Source: Corynebacterium sp. sy039 | GTDB taxonomy: Bacteria > Actinomycetota > Actinomycetes > Mycobacteriales > Mycobacteriaceae | NCBI RefSeq assembly: GCF_007904105.1 | Contig: NZ_CP042325.1 | Location: 2,170,001-2,234,000 of the forward strand | DNA: 64,000 nt | Direction of reading: 5' to 3' | Shown: in pieces, positions 46,786-58,028 of the stretch | How positions within the stretch are numbered: the stretch's first letter is position 1 | How the letters are laid out: every line of letters begins with the position of its first letter | Position numbers and translations under genes: made by a program | Notes under the pieces: model-generated | The model's database searches: none | What the model was told of the DNA's origin: nothing | What the model saw: the letters and a program-made list of their open reading frames with translations, nothing else

Positions 46786-47536
46786 GCTTTGTATCCTTAT
46801 CGCTACTCCCTAGTTGAATTTCTAATGCTTTATCCAATCTCGGTGAGAGATGCCGCAGCACTAGACTCAGAAAGTAAAGGGTCAGTGCGAGGACAAGTAT
46901 TTTATCTGGAGCCAATACGATTACAGCCAAGGCAAGACAGCTGGCGATAATTATCAATGATAAATCTTTGTGAGCAGCAAAAGCCTCCCACGCTAAAACT
47001 GCGAAAAGGGCAGTGAGTGCAAAATCCATACCTTTAATGTCTGCAGGCAAAAACGCTCCACACAAGGCACCGAAAATACCTGACACTACCCATAGCAATT
47101 GGCACCAAATGACAATAGTAAGTATCTGCCTACCAGAAAGCTGTTTTTCAACTCGACGAGTTGCAGCTAGATCATGGGCTGAGACTATGGCATAGGACTC
47201 GTCAGTAAGTGCATAAGTCACATAACCTTTGGCGTATTTATTCGTGATCCGATGTCGTGGAAAAGTCAGTCCATAAAAAATATGGCGGAAATTCACCATA
47301 AAACCAGTCAAAGCAGCAGAAAGAGGACCAACACCCTGGGTTACTAATCCCACAGCAAGAAACTCCATAGAACCTGCATAGATAACGATGGAGAAGATAG
47401 GCGTCCACCACCAGTCAAAACCAGATTGTGTGAGAAAAAGACCAAAAGCAAGACCTAGCGGAATAAGCCCCAAACCCACTGCCCACGAAAGTTTAATGGC
47501 AGCGAGTATTTCTTTGCGCGTTTCATGTGAAACCAT
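46778..47536 (-). CDS. azlC: Branched-chain amino acid exporter AzlC
   Basis: The 252-residue protein has the AzlC pattern AGSMEFLAVGLVTQG, LTGFMVNFRHIFYGLTFP and TDESYAI. The start codons encode MVSHETRKE, six of which come from a parS-like site. It overlaps yqgE by one base. Close in type to BrnF, the exporter of isoleucine, leucine, valine and methionine in C. glutamicum. Confidence 0.9.
   Translation of the reverse strand: MVSHETRKEILAAIKLSWAVGLGLIPLGLAFGLFLTQSGFDWWWTPIFSIVIYAGSMEFLAVGLVTQGVGPLSAALTGFMVNFRHIFYGLTFPRHRITNKYAKGYVTYALTDESYAIVSAHDLAATRRVEKQLSGRQILTIVIWCQLLWVVSGIFGALCGAFLPADIKGMDFALTALFAVLAWEAFAAHKDLSLIIIASCLALAVIVLAPDKILVLALTLYFLSLVLRHLSPRLDKALEIQLGSSDKDTKHD
47520..47533. 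promoter_or_regulatory. parS-like site 5 (inside azlC start)
   Basis: GTTTCATGTGAAAC matches 13 of 14 core bases and overlaps codons 2-6 of azlC. Confidence 0.75.
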
Positions 47537-48141
47537 CAGTTATCGGTAATCTCTTCTGGATAGGTTGAAAACAACGGTAATGGCATTGGCTGCCGACGCA
47601 TAATACTGCCCCATACATCAACAACACCGGCAGCCGTAACGTCGGAAGGCAGGGCAGGAGTAACATACCATTCGCCGCATTCGATTTCTTCCGCTAATTG
47701 ACCAGGCGCCCACTCTGCATAACCAACAAACATACGCATTTCCTGAATGAGGTCATCAAGCTGCTGGGGTGGAGTATGCAAATCAATATGCACCAGTCGA
47801 TTAGCTAAACGGGTTAGACAATCATGCTGCGCAATATCCACATCAGGCTTAGTCACACCAACACCAACAACAGCCTGTTGATTGATCGGACCACCAATGT
47901 AGAGAACTTTGGGCTTTGCTACCAGATCAATCCACTCAGGCAACACATTACCGATGGCAATGTCGCTACGAGCAACCAGGTTCACCCCAAAACTTCTCAT
48001 CTCATTATGCTCCAAGAGCAAAATGACGCTACGGGCAAAGTCATCACTGGCAAGACCAGGGGAGGCCAGGAGCAACATCCCAGGCGCAGGATCAATTTTT
48101 TCCATCGCATTGAATAAGGAATCCGCAAATAACCGAGACAT
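47536..48141 (-). CDS. YqgE/AlgH (UPF0301) family protein
   Basis: The 201-residue protein from ATG 48141 begins MSRLFADSLFNAMEKI and has the family blocks PAPGMLLLASPGL, YIGGPINQQAV and FVGYAEWAPGQLAEEI. GGAAGGAAA precedes two overlapping ATG codons (48144 and 48141). It overlaps the cca stop. Function unknown. Confidence 0.9.
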   Translation of the reverse strand: MSRLFADSLFNAMEKIDPAPGMLLLASPGLASDDFARSVILLLEHNEMRSFGVNLVARSDIAIGNVLPEWIDLVAKPKVLYIGGPINQQAVVGVGVTKPDVDIAQHDCLTRLANRLVHIDLHTPPQQLDDLIQEMRMFVGYAEWAPGQLAEEIECGEWYVTPALPSDVTAAGVVDVWGSIMRRQPMPLPLFSTYPEEITDN

Positions 48142-49595
48142 CATTTTCCTTCCTTCTGCGTATGCGCCCACCACTGCTGTAATCGGGTAATCGCTTCTTC
48201 TCTCGGCAATGGTCCACATTCAAGCCGCAATTCCTTGAGGAATGTCCATGCTTGTCCCACCTCTGGACCGGGCTGTAAGCCGAGGATTTCCATAATCTCA
48301 TTCCCATCCAGATCAGGGCGCACTCGTGCAAGATCCTCCGCAGCAGCCAAGGCTTCAATGCGTTCTTCTAAGCGATCATAAGCACGAGCTAAACGATCTG
48401 CTTTTTTCTTATTACGCGTCGTGCAGTCAGAACGAACTAGCTTATGCAAACGTGGCAAAAGTTCCCCAGCATCTGCTACATAACGTCGTACCGCGGAATC
48501 AGTCCAATCAGAGTCGCTGAACCCATGAAAACGCATATGCAAATAAATCAGCTGGCTCACATCACTAATCATCTGCTTGGAGTATTTCAATGCGCGCATA
48601 CGTCGTCGAGCCAACTTAGCACCCACCACCTCATGCTGGTGAAAGGACACATGACCCTGCTCATTAAAAGCACGCGTATCCGGCTTGCCAATATCATGCA
48701 GTAAAGCTGCCCACCGCAGCACCAAATCAGGCTCTTGCTCATGCCCAATCGCCTGCCGCAGCACCTTAAGAGAATGAGCATAAACATCCTTATGCTGTTG
48801 ATGCTCATCCTGCTCTAATTGCAAAGCAGGAATCTCAGGGAAAATAATATCTGCGATATGCGTATCGACGATCAGCCCAATGCCTTGCCACGGTGCTTGA
48901 CCAAGCATCAACTTATCTAATTCCGCTCTAATCCGCTCAGCAGTAATGCGCGCAATATCCTGAGACATCTGCGCCATTGCCACCCGGACCCGCTCAGCAA
49001 CCTCAAAGTTTAATTGAGCAGCAAAACGCGCCGCGCGCAACATTCGCAACGGATCATCATGAAAACTTTGCTCTGGGGTAGCAGGAGTATCCAAACGCGA
49101 TGCCATGAGATCATCAAGCCCACCCATAGGGTCGTGGAATTGCATAGAACCATCGGGAAGGATCTCAATCGCCATTGCATTAACCCGAAAATCTCGACGA
49201 ATGAGATCGTCTTCAAGCCGATCGCCAAAAAGCACCTCAGGATTACGACTATGCCCATCATAAGTATCAGAACGGAACGTCGTTATCTCTAGTTGCCGCT
49301 CATCTTTCTCTGCAGAGATTGTGCCATAAGCAATACCTGGCTCCCAGATAGCGTCGGCAAAGCCAGAAAGAATTTCCTTAATGGCTTGTGGGCGAGCATT
49401 GGTTGTGAAATCCAAATCATTGCTTAAGGTTCCCAACAAGGCATCACGAACACACCCACCAACCACATACAGCTGATAACCATGCTCATGGAATAGCTGA
49501 GCTAATGGTTGCAGCAGTGCCTTTTCCTGGTTGAGGGCTGCCTGTGCACGAGCTAAAACACCAGCTAACTGAATATCAATATGTTGTGGATTCAC
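48141..49595 (-). CDS. cca: CCA tRNA nucleotidyltransferase
   Basis: The 484-residue protein has the polymerase-beta-like motif VGGCVRDALLGTLSNDLDF, the RRDFRVNAMAIE block and an HD domain (LLHDIGKP). The C-terminal half is helical. It adds or repairs the tRNA 3' CCA end. Equivalent to mycobacterial PcnA (Rv3907c) by position. Confidence 0.93.
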   Translation of the reverse strand: MNPQHIDIQLAGVLARAQAALNQEKALLQPLAQLFHEHGYQLYVVGGCVRDALLGTLSNDLDFTTNARPQAIKEILSGFADAIWEPGIAYGTISAEKDERQLEITTFRSDTYDGHSRNPEVLFGDRLEDDLIRRDFRVNAMAIEILPDGSMQFHDPMGGLDDLMASRLDTPATPEQSFHDDPLRMLRAARFAAQLNFEVAERVRVAMAQMSQDIARITAERIRAELDKLMLGQAPWQGIGLIVDTHIADIIFPEIPALQLEQDEHQQHKDVYAHSLKVLRQAIGHEQEPDLVLRWAALLHDIGKPDTRAFNEQGHVSFHQHEVVGAKLARRRMRALKYSKQMISDVSQLIYLHMRFHGFSDSDWTDSAVRRYVADAGELLPRLHKLVRSDCTTRNKKKADRLARAYDRLEERIEALAAAEDLARVRPDLDGNEIMEILGLQPGPEVGQAWTFLKELRLECGPLPREEAITRLQQWWAHTQKEGK

Positions 49596-49760
49596 TCAGA
49601 ACATCCTACCTGCTCTAGTCGGCTTTTCCATTGTTTCCACCACGCTAATGGACGAAAAACAGAATAGGGTAAATCGACTCTACGTCCATCGACTCGGTAT
49701 GCTTAAATAATTCTAGTTAAAAGCGGTTCGTAGCACCGCTACCCCCTCCTAGCAGTTAGC

Positions 49761-50825
49761 ATGACAGTAATGAACGATAATTCCCAGGCACAACCAGCGC
49801 AGACAGGTCGAACACCTGCAGCACAGCGCAGGCGTCGCCGTAGGCGTTCACATTCCCAAGCACACACACGTGCTCACAATAATAATCACAATAATAATGC
49901 TGCCCATGCTCGCGAGGATCAGGATAAACGCACCTCGAAGCATTCCTCGCAACATTCCTCGAAGCAATCAGGGCAACAATCACAGCAGCAAGTTTCTCAG
50001 ACAAAAGAGAAGAAAAAACAAAATAAAAACAATCAAGGTGCGCGCCGACGGGGCAACTCTCATGCAGAAAGCGCACAAACTCATTCCTCAGAAACAAAGA
50101 AAAATACGCGTGCTGGGCAAAAACCACGGCAAACGGACAGTGGAACTGAGAATAATAAAGGCGCAAAACGTCGTCGTACCGCTCGCAATAGAAAAAATAA
50201 TGCTGGTGCACCACATTCACGTGCTACACGTAATTCACGTGGTCGTAGGCGGAATCACAAGAATGGAACGAGTGGAAAGAATTTCCGCCAATCGCCAAAG
50301 CGTAGTAGCCACAACAGCACAATGGTGGTGCGTAATGAAACCTCAGCCGGCGGCTTGGTCATGTCAGGGCTGGCAGAAGCAATACGCGAAGACGGAAGTA
50401 TCGCACTCGATAGGGTATATGTTGCACTCATCGGTCGACTCGACCGCCGCGGACGAATTCTATGGTCCATGCCTAAAGGTCACGTAGAAGATGGGGAAGA
50501 TATTGCCGCTACTGCCGAACGCGAGGTCTGGGAAGAAACTGGTATTCATGGCGAAGTATTTGCCGACCTAGGCACCATTGATTATTGGTTTGTCTCCGAA
50601 GGAGTTCGGATCCACAAAACAGTTCACCACCATTTATTACGCTATGTTGATGGTGACCTCAATGACGAAGACCCTGAAGTTACCGAAGTGGCATGGATAC
50701 CTGCCTCACAGCTCATTGAGCATTTTGCCTATGCAGATGAACGCAAACTAGCTCGTATCGCCTACGAACTTTTACCTCAATACGCAAGGCAGGAGGCAAG
50801 CGAGGGGAGGAGCACACCACGATGA
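49761..50825 (+). CDS. NUDIX hydrolase with a long basic disordered N-terminus
   Basis: The 354-residue protein has about 185 residues rich in R, K, H, N, Q and S with RRRRRRR and [12 protein letters not shown] patches. A NUDIX domain follows, with the complete box [22 protein letters not shown]. It corresponds by position to Rv3908 (MutT4). The basic part may bind nucleic acid. Divergent from cca; it overlaps the next gene by 4 bp. Confidence 0.88.
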   Translation: MTVMNDNSQAQPAQTGRTPAAQRRRRRRRSHSQAHTRAHNNNHNNNAAHAREDQDKRTSKHSSQHSSKQSGQQSQQQVSQTKEKKKQNKNNQGARRRGNSHAESAQTHSSETKKNTRAGQKPRQTDSGTENNKGAKRRRTARNRKNNAGAPHSRATRNSRGRRRNHKNGTSGKNFRQSPKRSSHNSTMVVRNETSAGGLVMSGLAEAIREDGSIALDRVYVALIGRLDRRGRILWSMPKGHVEDGEDIAATAEREVWEETGIHGEVFADLGTIDYWFVSEGVRIHKTVHHHLLRYVDGDLNDEDPEVTEVAWIPASQLIEHFAYADERKLARIAYELLPQYARQEASEGRSTPR

Positions 50826-53662
50826 GAAAAAACCACACCGCTCATCGCCTTGCCCGACACATATCTGCAACCATGCTCATATGTGCACTTGGTTCTAGCA
50901 CAGCCATAGGACTAACTCCTATACCCAGGGCACAGGCAGAGGTTTTTCCACTATCACCGACTAACCCAGACGTAGCAAACCTGTGGGTTAACCCAGAACT
51001 ACGAGTCGAAGATACCTCAATGAGTCTAGAGCTTCACGACGTCCCCTCAAAGACAATGCTCGGTGATTCCATAAAAATAGGCGTCACGATCACTAACCAT
51101 AGCGATCATGCCATCAATACATCTGACTTGGTATTAAGCGTCTCCCATGCCGACGCAGAACAAACATTAGCTGGCACACGCAAAGTGCTCGTAGGTGACC
51201 CTAGTTTTTTCCCTTATCAAGCACAAGAAAAAACAGTTGATTCCCTAGCAAATACAGTGATTCAACCAGGGAAATCAATAGAAATCTCGCTTCCGATTAC
51301 CACAACTGGCGACGCAGAAAGCCTCAACCTACTCACCGCAGGTTTCTATCCTATCCTCATCAAACTCAGTGATGAAGAAGGAAAATACACCACAAGCAGA
51401 TTCACCCTTTCCGTTTCTGAACCACCGCAAGCACCCACACCGCCAGCAGAAAATAAAGAACCGGAAACAAAACAGACAGCCACACAGCCAGAACACACCC
51501 CTGCACAGCTCAGTATTATTTATCCCATCACCACCAACATCGATATTCTTCCTGGTGAAACTGGGGATGCGCCCAAAAAAGCTCCCCTTATTTTGCGCAA
51601 TGAAAACTTAATTGAACAGCTCAAAGAACAGGGTCGCGTCGATAAGCTGCTTGATGTCTATGAACAAGCAATAGCAGCACATCCGCAATTAGCTCATGCC
51701 AGTTGTGTGGCACTCGACCCACAGCTAGTGGATACACTCAGCAGAATGCAAGAGGGATACCAGGTAGCTGATACACGTCCAAGTGTCGTATCGAAGAAGC
51801 AACGCTTACGCGACTCCTGGGGACTCGATACCCAAGAACTCACCCTTGCCGAAGGCAAAGGCGCAGCAGAAGCAAAAAAAACTGTAGCACGCCTAAAAGA
51901 ACTAGCGAAAAACTCATGCACCATCGCATTGCCCTGGGCAAATACCGATCTCAATGCTGTTGCTGCAACGAATAATTCTTGGCTTATGCGTGAAGCAACT
52001 CTACAAGGAAAACGCACCTTAGAAAAGGTACTTGACGCACATCCTCTCGACGTCCTTATCGCGCCTAGCGGCTACATCGAAGAAAAAACAGCGCATAACC
52101 TCGGCTTTGCAGATAGCAGTGCGCTCAATAATGAACTCGAACACAGTGCTGACCTTGCTGAAGAATGGGATACTCAACAAAAAAATACTGCACCACAAAA
52201 TCCGGATCGCAATAACTCTAGCTCCAGTTCTCTCGAAGAAACTAGACGCAGCAGCGTCGACAGTGCTACTCACCCCACACCGGCACAACCAGTGCGGGTA
52301 GTAGTGGCAGATAACTCCTTGTGGCAAGTCCCACAAGTAGATCAGTTCAGCTACTTAGCGCCACAAATATATGCCATTAGCTTTGATAGTTCCCTAGCAG
52401 CATCACTGGCAACAATGGGCGATAATCCACAGATGATCGGCTATGGCAACACTGCTACACGCATTGATCCTTACCGTGACTCCCTAGCAGCACGCAATGC
52501 CACAGCAGATGCAGCACTACGACAAAGCATTGCAACTGCCACCAAGCCAGTGCTTGCCATGCTGCCGACGTCGATAAGCGATCCTAGTCAGTTGCTCGAT
52601 ACCGCAGCACAGCTCTTAGCAGAAAATGAGGCACAAGCACTAGCGGTGGAAAGCTATATGCAGCTCGACGACGCCAAACGAGAACAATTAGAACAACTCA
52701 AAGAACAACAGGATAGCCAAAATGACAGTGAGCATTATGGCTCGCCTTTCGACGACCCGACTGTGCTATCCGAAACCGAAATTATGCGCGCCAAGCAGCA
52801 GGCAGATTATATCGATGACCTCACTTCATTGATGATCAACGATAAAAAATTAGCCCTGTCTCCCTATAATTTCACCGCACCCCTACGCCGAGATATTTTA
52901 CGCGCACTCACTCATTCTGGGCGCGATACTATCCGCAGCTTTGATGAGAGCGTGAACAGGGCATATGCCATTCTTGACGCGAATCGAGATACCTTAACTC
53001 AATTACGTAATTCGGTTGGGTTATTGCCACCGGGCAATGTATATACTCGGATCAGTGATTCTTCTCCTATTTTGATCGTGGCTCAAAATGGCTTGCCATT
53101 GCCGGTAAATGCAAATATCCAATATAACGGTCCTGCTGGAACTAGCGTTGATGTGCCAGATTCTTTGATTATTCCAGCAAAAGGGTCTATTACAGTGTCG
53201 ATGACTGCTGAATTGGCCACTGACAATAAGCGCACTGATTTGTCCTTATGGTTGGCGACACCGCAGAATGCTGCCATTAGTCCACCAGTTACTATTGGGG
53301 TGCAAACGCGTTCTGGAATTTTTGGTTCTTCCATGCTCACGATCATTATGGTTTTTGGTCTGACCGCATTATTGCTGGGTAGGGTAGTGTTGCGCCGTAG
53401 AAAAGTGCACCACACTGATGGTTCACGTTCGCAATCGCGGCAACAATCTGGTCGAGTTGCGTGGAATCTCCAAGAGATAAAGACCATGCGAGTTCGGAAG
53501 AAAAGTACGCAGATACGTAATCGTATGAAGTCGAGGATTCATAACCGGGCTCAAGACAGTTATAGTGTTAGAACTCGTCGTAGCAGGCATTCCGACAAAT
53601 CTGAGCATAATGGCGAGCATAATGCCAACGACACCACTCGTAACACTGATGGTGGTAGTTAA
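50822..53662 (+). CDS. DUF6049-family exported membrane protein
   Basis: The 946-residue protein has a signal peptide (about 1-40, ending RAQA) and a beta-rich N-terminal domain. A Pro/Glu/Thr linker near 200-225, a large extracytoplasmic domain, one membrane helix (about 830-855) and a very basic cytosolic tail of about 90 residues follow. It corresponds to Rv3909, always next to MurJ in mycolate-forming bacteria, so a role in envelope assembly is likely. The mechanism is unknown. Confidence 0.83.
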   Translation: MRKNHTAHRLARHISATMLICALGSSTAIGLTPIPRAQAEVFPLSPTNPDVANLWVNPELRVEDTSMSLELHDVPSKTMLGDSIKIGVTITNHSDHAINTSDLVLSVSHADAEQTLAGTRKVLVGDPSFFPYQAQEKTVDSLANTVIQPGKSIEISLPITTTGDAESLNLLTAGFYPILIKLSDEEGKYTTSRFTLSVSEPPQAPTPPAENKEPETKQTATQPEHTPAQLSIIYPITTNIDILPGETGDAPKKAPLILRNENLIEQLKEQGRVDKLLDVYEQAIAAHPQLAHASCVALDPQLVDTLSRMQEGYQVADTRPSVVSKKQRLRDSWGLDTQELTLAEGKGAAEAKKTVARLKELAKNSCTIALPWANTDLNAVAATNNSWLMREATLQGKRTLEKVLDAHPLDVLIAPSGYIEEKTAHNLGFADSSALNNELEHSADLAEEWDTQQKNTAPQNPDRNNSSSSSLEETRRSSVDSATHPTPAQPVRVVVADNSLWQVPQVDQFSYLAPQIYAISFDSSLAASLATMGDNPQMIGYGNTATRIDPYRDSLAARNATADAALRQSIATATKPVLAMLPTSISDPSQLLDTAAQLLAENEAQALAVESYMQLDDAKREQLEQLKEQQDSQNDSEHYGSPFDDPTVLSETEIMRAKQQADYIDDLTSLMINDKKLALSPYNFTAPLRRDILRALTHSGRDTIRSFDESVNRAYAILDANRDTLTQLRNSVGLLPPGNVYTRISDSSPILIVAQNGLPLPVNANIQYNGPAGTSVDVPDSLIIPAKGSITVSMTAELATDNKRTDLSLWLATPQNAAISPPVTIGVQTRSGIFGSSMLTIIMVFGLTALLLGRVVLRRRKVHHTDGSRSQSRQQSGRVAWNLQEIKTMRVRKKSTQIRNRMKSRIHNRAQDSYSVRTRRSRHSDKSEHNGEHNANDTTRNTDGGS

Positions 53663-53753
53663 GTAGTTCAGCCTGATATGTCCTTATATATTCTTCTATA
53701 TTCTTCATATTTGGCACTGGATAATGTATAGATAATAGATTGCGAGACTCATT

Positions 53754-56700
53754 GTGGATGCACACAGGGAATCTTCTGGTGTTCGTCGTCGTTTTGTGCA
53801 AGCAGCAGCACCGGCGCCAGTTCCTGAACAAACACCTAAGGGAGATGACAAGTGTTTGGTGGCGCAAAAACACGATCGTTCTTTGCTCCAAGAAAAGCCA
53901 ATGCAGAAGGCACATTCTGATCAAAGTGCGTTGAGTGCTGCTCAGCCTAAGGATGATACCAAGGCTCAGCAGGTCGAAGGCACGCAAAGCACCGAGGAAG
54001 AAAAAGCAGCTGAGAATTACTCGACTGTGGTGCGCTCTACTGGTTCGATGGCCATTGCGACGCTTTTTTCGCGTATCACTGGTTTTTTGCGCAATGTCGT
54101 TATTGTTACGACCTTGGGTTCAGCGATTTCCTCTGCGTTTAATACCGCAAATACCTTGCCTAATCTCATTACTGAGATTGTGCTCGGCGCGGTGCTGACC
54201 TCGTTGGTTATCCCAGTTTTGGTGCGTGCTGAGAAGGAAGATCCTGACCGTGGTGAACGTTTTGTGCGTCAGTTATTTACTCTTGCCACAGCGCTTTTAG
54301 GTTCTATCACTATTATTTCTGTGCTGGCTGCGCCTTTTCTTACGAGGCTCATGCTAAAAAGTGATGGCAAAGTAAATGTTATTCAGGCGACGAACTTTGC
54401 TTATTTACTCTTGCCGCAAATTATTTTCTATGGGCTTTTTGCGCTGCTTATGGCAGTGCTGAACACCAAAGGGGTGTTTAAGCCAGGGGCGTGGGCTCCG
54501 GTAGCTAATAATGTTATCGGGTTGGCAGTCATGCTTGCTTATCGCTTCTTGCCTGGGCAGTTATCTCCTTCGGAGCCAGCGTCGCTGAGTGATCCGCATA
54601 TTTTGTTGTTGGGCTTAGGAACCACCTTGGGTGTGGTAGTGCAGATGCTCATTTTGTTACCGGCAATTCGTCGTTCAGGTATTTCGCTTAAGCCTTTGTG
54701 GGGAATTGACGCTCGCTTGAAAGAATTTGCTGGGATGGCTTTGGCTATCGTCGTTTATGTTGCTATCTCGCAATTTGGTTATAGCATTACCACTCGCATT
54801 GCCTCCAGTGCAGATGGTGGGGCACCAAATATCTATCAGCAAGCGTGGTTATTATTGCAGATGCCTTATGGCATTATCGGGGTAACGCTTTTGACAGCAA
54901 TTATGCCTCGGTTATCGCGTAATGCTGCCGACGGTGATAATAATGCAGTGGTCAAGGATTTGGTGCTTGGCTCTAAGCTGACTTATCTGGCGCTTATCCC
55001 TATCGTGGTGTTTTTTACTGCCTTTGGTACTCCTATTGCTACCGGGTTGTTTGCCTATGGTGAATTTGATCATCACGATGCCACTATTTTGGGTATGACC
55101 TTGAGCTTTTCAGCGTTTACGCTTTTGCCTTATGCCACAGTGCTATTGCATTTACGTGTGTTTTATGCGCGCGAAGAAGCCTGGACGCCGACCTTTATTA
55201 TCGCTGGTATTACGGTCACCAAGGTTTTGTTATCGTGCTTGGCTCCGTTGCTTGCTAACCGACCAGAAAATGTGGTGATTTTGCTGGCTGCCGCAAATGG
55301 TTTTGGTTTTATCAGTGGTGCGGTTATTGGTGGTTTTTTGCTCAGGCGCAAATTAGGTTCTTTAGGCAGTGCAACGGTTATGCGCAGTGTATTCTGGGCT
55401 CTGGGAGCATCTGGTATCGGTGTTATTGCTGCTCTTGGTTGTTCTTGGGCGCTTAATGCCCTGGGCACTGTGCTGCCCGTGGTGAGTTCTCTAGGCAGTG
55501 CGCATCACATTATCTTTTTGCTTTTCGACGGCACGGTATTTCTTCTTGTGACTGGTATCGTATTAAGCCGCTCTAAGCTAGAGGAAGTAAATAGCATTGC
55601 CCGCTCACTAACTCGCATACCGGGGCTTAATAAAATTATTCGTGTTTCGCCTGTTGGTGAGCAGGAAACTCCTCAATTAAATGCGCAATCCTTTGTTAGT
55701 GCAGAAGCCCTTGCTTTCGACGATTCCTTTAATTCCACACCTGTTCCACCTCCTATGTCTGCTGGTATTGTGCATGGTCCACGGCTTATCGCTGGCGCAG
55801 AGGTGTCAGCGGGTAGATTCCGACTCTTAGCAGCTCACGGTGGTGTTACTGGCGCTCGTTTCTGGCAGGCTAAAGAAAGCGCCACGGGTAGGGAAGTGGC
55901 TCTTGTATTCGTTGATCTCAGCAAATTGGCAGCACAAGATAGTCCGCGCAATATCACTCCTACTGGATTGCGGATCAAAATTGCGCAACTCAATGCGCAG
56001 GTTACTCGTCGCACGCGAGTATTGGCTGCTCTTAATCATCCTGCTATTGCTAGTGGTATCGCAATTGAGCCTTATGGAGATGGGGTGCTGATTATTGCTG
56101 ATTGGGTTCCTGGGCGTTCGTTGAGTTCTATCGCACAAACTAACCCGAATCCTTATGCTGCTGCTTATGCTTTCGAGCCGCTTGCCCAAGCAGTGACGAA
56201 AGCACATGAGATAGACACTCCGCTGGGGTTGGATAACCGAGCACGTATTCGTATTTCTACTGAGGGTCATGCGGTGTTGGCTTTCCCTGCGGTTCTTCCT
56301 GGTACTCATGCGGAGAATGATTTGCGTGGTATTCGTGCTGGTTTGGGTCAATTGATTGATCCGGAAACTGCACCTGCTGATATTGCTGCTCTTATGCACA
56401 CACCACCAGAGCAATTGCCCGAAAAATTGGCTGGCCTTGAGTTACCTCATGCTGATGTGGATGAGAAACAGCCCACTGCTCTTGCTGTGACTGAGGATAA
56501 GGCACCACGACCGGCAAATGTTCCTGGTTTTGGTCGAGCAGGCTATAGCAATAAGGGTATCGGGATTTTGACTATAGTTGCCGTGGTGTTGGTGCTGATT
56601 TGTGCATTGCTTACTGCTTATTTGACTACCCTTTTGTCGCATGACTCCAATGATGCCCCTATTTCTGCTGATAACATTGTTGGTTCTAAAACCCAAGCTG

Positions 56701-57128
56701 TGCCGTCGCCAGAGCTCATTCGTCCTATTAGTTCTGTCCAAGCATGGGCACAAGATCCGACTATGCTCAGCCAAGATAGTGTCAATAGCAGTGCTTTTAC
56801 TATCGACGGTGATCCTCAGACTTCTTGGCTTGTTCATAGCCAACAAGGACTTGAGGTACGCACTGTTGTGCCAGGCATTATTAGCGAATTAGAAGTTACT
56901 ACGGTCAATGATCAGCCAATGGATGTCAAGGTATATGGCATTGTTGATGAGGAGCAGGTAGATTCTGTGAATAACTTGCCACTATTGGCAGAAAAGACGC
57001 TTACCACCACAGAAAACTCGATTACGTTTTCATCTAAGCAGCAATTGGCTGGTGTGCTGCTTTATATCACCAGTGCTCCTGAGGATAATCAGAATGCAAT
57101 TGTGGAGTTGGCAGTGATTGGCAATTAG
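53754..57128 (+). CDS. murJ: MurJ lipid II flippase fused to a pseudokinase and extracellular domain
   Basis: 1124 residues. A polar N-terminus (1-85) is followed by about 14 MurJ helices (90-620; start STVVRSTGSMAIATLFSRITGFLRNV). A cytosolic pseudokinase follows (about 660-880; GRFRLLAAHGGVTGARFWQAKE, lacking a proper HRD-type catalytic loop), then one helix near 915-940 and an extracytoplasmic beta domain. The layout equals mycobacterial MviN (Rv3910), whose phosphorylated pseudokinase recruits FhaA. The GTG at 53754 is an uncertain start; an ATG at 53902 is an alternative. Confidence 0.9.
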   Translation: MDAHRESSGVRRRFVQAAAPAPVPEQTPKGDDKCLVAQKHDRSLLQEKPMQKAHSDQSALSAAQPKDDTKAQQVEGTQSTEEEKAAENYSTVVRSTGSMAIATLFSRITGFLRNVVIVTTLGSAISSAFNTANTLPNLITEIVLGAVLTSLVIPVLVRAEKEDPDRGERFVRQLFTLATALLGSITIISVLAAPFLTRLMLKSDGKVNVIQATNFAYLLLPQIIFYGLFALLMAVLNTKGVFKPGAWAPVANNVIGLAVMLAYRFLPGQLSPSEPASLSDPHILLLGLGTTLGVVVQMLILLPAIRRSGISLKPLWGIDARLKEFAGMALAIVVYVAISQFGYSITTRIASSADGGAPNIYQQAWLLLQMPYGIIGVTLLTAIMPRLSRNAADGDNNAVVKDLVLGSKLTYLALIPIVVFFTAFGTPIATGLFAYGEFDHHDATILGMTLSFSAFTLLPYATVLLHLRVFYAREEAWTPTFIIAGITVTKVLLSCLAPLLANRPENVVILLAAANGFGFISGAVIGGFLLRRKLGSLGSATVMRSVFWALGASGIGVIAALGCSWALNALGTVLPVVSSLGSAHHIIFLLFDGTVFLLVTGIVLSRSKLEEVNSIARSLTRIPGLNKIIRVSPVGEQETPQLNAQSFVSAEALAFDDSFNSTPVPPPMSAGIVHGPRLIAGAEVSAGRFRLLAAHGGVTGARFWQAKESATGREVALVFVDLSKLAAQDSPRNITPTGLRIKIAQLNAQVTRRTRVLAALNHPAIASGIAIEPYGDGVLIIADWVPGRSLSSIAQTNPNPYAAAYAFEPLAQAVTKAHEIDTPLGLDNRARIRISTEGHAVLAFPAVLPGTHAENDLRGIRAGLGQLIDPETAPADIAALMHTPPEQLPEKLAGLELPHADVDEKQPTALAVTEDKAPRPANVPGFGRAGYSNKGIGILTIVAVVLVLICALLTAYLTTLLSHDSNDAPISADNIVGSKTQAVPSPELIRPISSVQAWAQDPTMLSQDSVNSSAFTIDGDPQTSWLVHSQQGLEVRTVVPGIISELEVTTVNDQPMDVKVYGIVDEEQVDSVNNLPLLAEKTLTTTENSITFSSKQQLAGVLLYITSAPEDNQNAIVELAVIGN

Positions 57129-57153
57129 TAAGTTCTTGGGCGGATTCCTGTAG

Positions 57154-57189
57154 CTATCCCTTAAAGGTGTGTAACCCTTTAGGGGATAG
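57154..57189 (+). terminator. Hairpin after murJ
   Basis: CTATCCCTTAAAGG and CCTTTAGGGGATAG pair over 14 bases with one G:U, followed by TGTGCTTTTAT. It lies 26 bp beyond the stop. Confidence 0.7.
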
Positions 57190-57386
57190 TGTGCTTTTAT
57201 CACTGATATTTCCTGTGCATAAACGCTGCACAAGCGCAGTGTGGGCACAGTATGGTTTTCTGTTCACTGCGGTGTGCATATGACGATAATAACCATAGCG
57301 GTAAAATTTTGTTTTCCAATACTAATCAATAATTTCTCATTGTTTAGTAATTCAATCGACATTCTTCATACGTGAGTGGGGGAAAT

Positions 57387-58028
57387 ATGCCCATAGTGCC
57401 TATACCAGCTACGACAGGTATCACACCATGTTTCATGCTCAAACCTGCTGAATATCTCGCAGCCCTTGGCGATATCGTCATCACTACCGAGGATGATTTG
57501 CTCATTGATGATTTTTTGGGTGGCAATTATGCCTCATACAATGACCTCGTGGCCAAACATTTTCGACGAGTGTGGGCCATCGCCAAGCGCTATACCAACA
57601 CTATTGAAGATGCCACCGACGTCCTGCAAGATGGACTGCTCAAAGCCTTTTACAAAATACATCTTTATAGTGGCAAATCAAGCTTTTCGACGTGGCTGCA
57701 TAGACTTATCCAAAATAATGCGCATGATCTCTACGCGAAACGGAAAAATCATGATAATCACATCACCATTGACGATGTACTATCTCAGCAAAAAATTACC
57801 AAAGCAACGAGTGCAGATCCTACAGAGAGCTTTACGACCGGCATCATGATTAACTCAGCCCTGTTTCTTTTACCAATGGAGCAAAGAAATGCAGTGACAC
57901 TTGTTGATCTTTTAGGTTTTGACACTACTCACGCTGCCCAAGAATTAGGGGTACGTCCTGGCACTATTAAGTCTCGTCGTTCGCGCGCACGAGAAAACCT
58001 CAAGACACATTTAGCGCTCAATGCATGA
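57387..58028 (+). CDS. sigM: ECF sigma factor SigM
   Basis: The 213-residue protein has region 2 (VWAIAKRYTNTIEDATDVLQDG and FSTWLHRLIQNNAHDLYAKR) and region 4 with the helix AAQELGVRPGTIKSRRSRARENL. GGGGGAA precedes the ATG chosen at 57387; a GTG five codons upstream is also open. In C. glutamicum SigM controls disulfide-stress genes including the neighbouring trx genes. No anti-sigma gene is seen beside it. Confidence 0.9.
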   Translation: MPIVPIPATTGITPCFMLKPAEYLAALGDIVITTEDDLLIDDFLGGNYASYNDLVAKHFRRVWAIAKRYTNTIEDATDVLQDGLLKAFYKIHLYSGKSSFSTWLHRLIQNNAHDLYAKRKNHDNHITIDDVLSQQKITKATSADPTESFTTGIMINSALFLLPMEQRNAVTLVDLLGFDTTHAAQELGVRPGTIKSRRSRARENLKTHLALNA

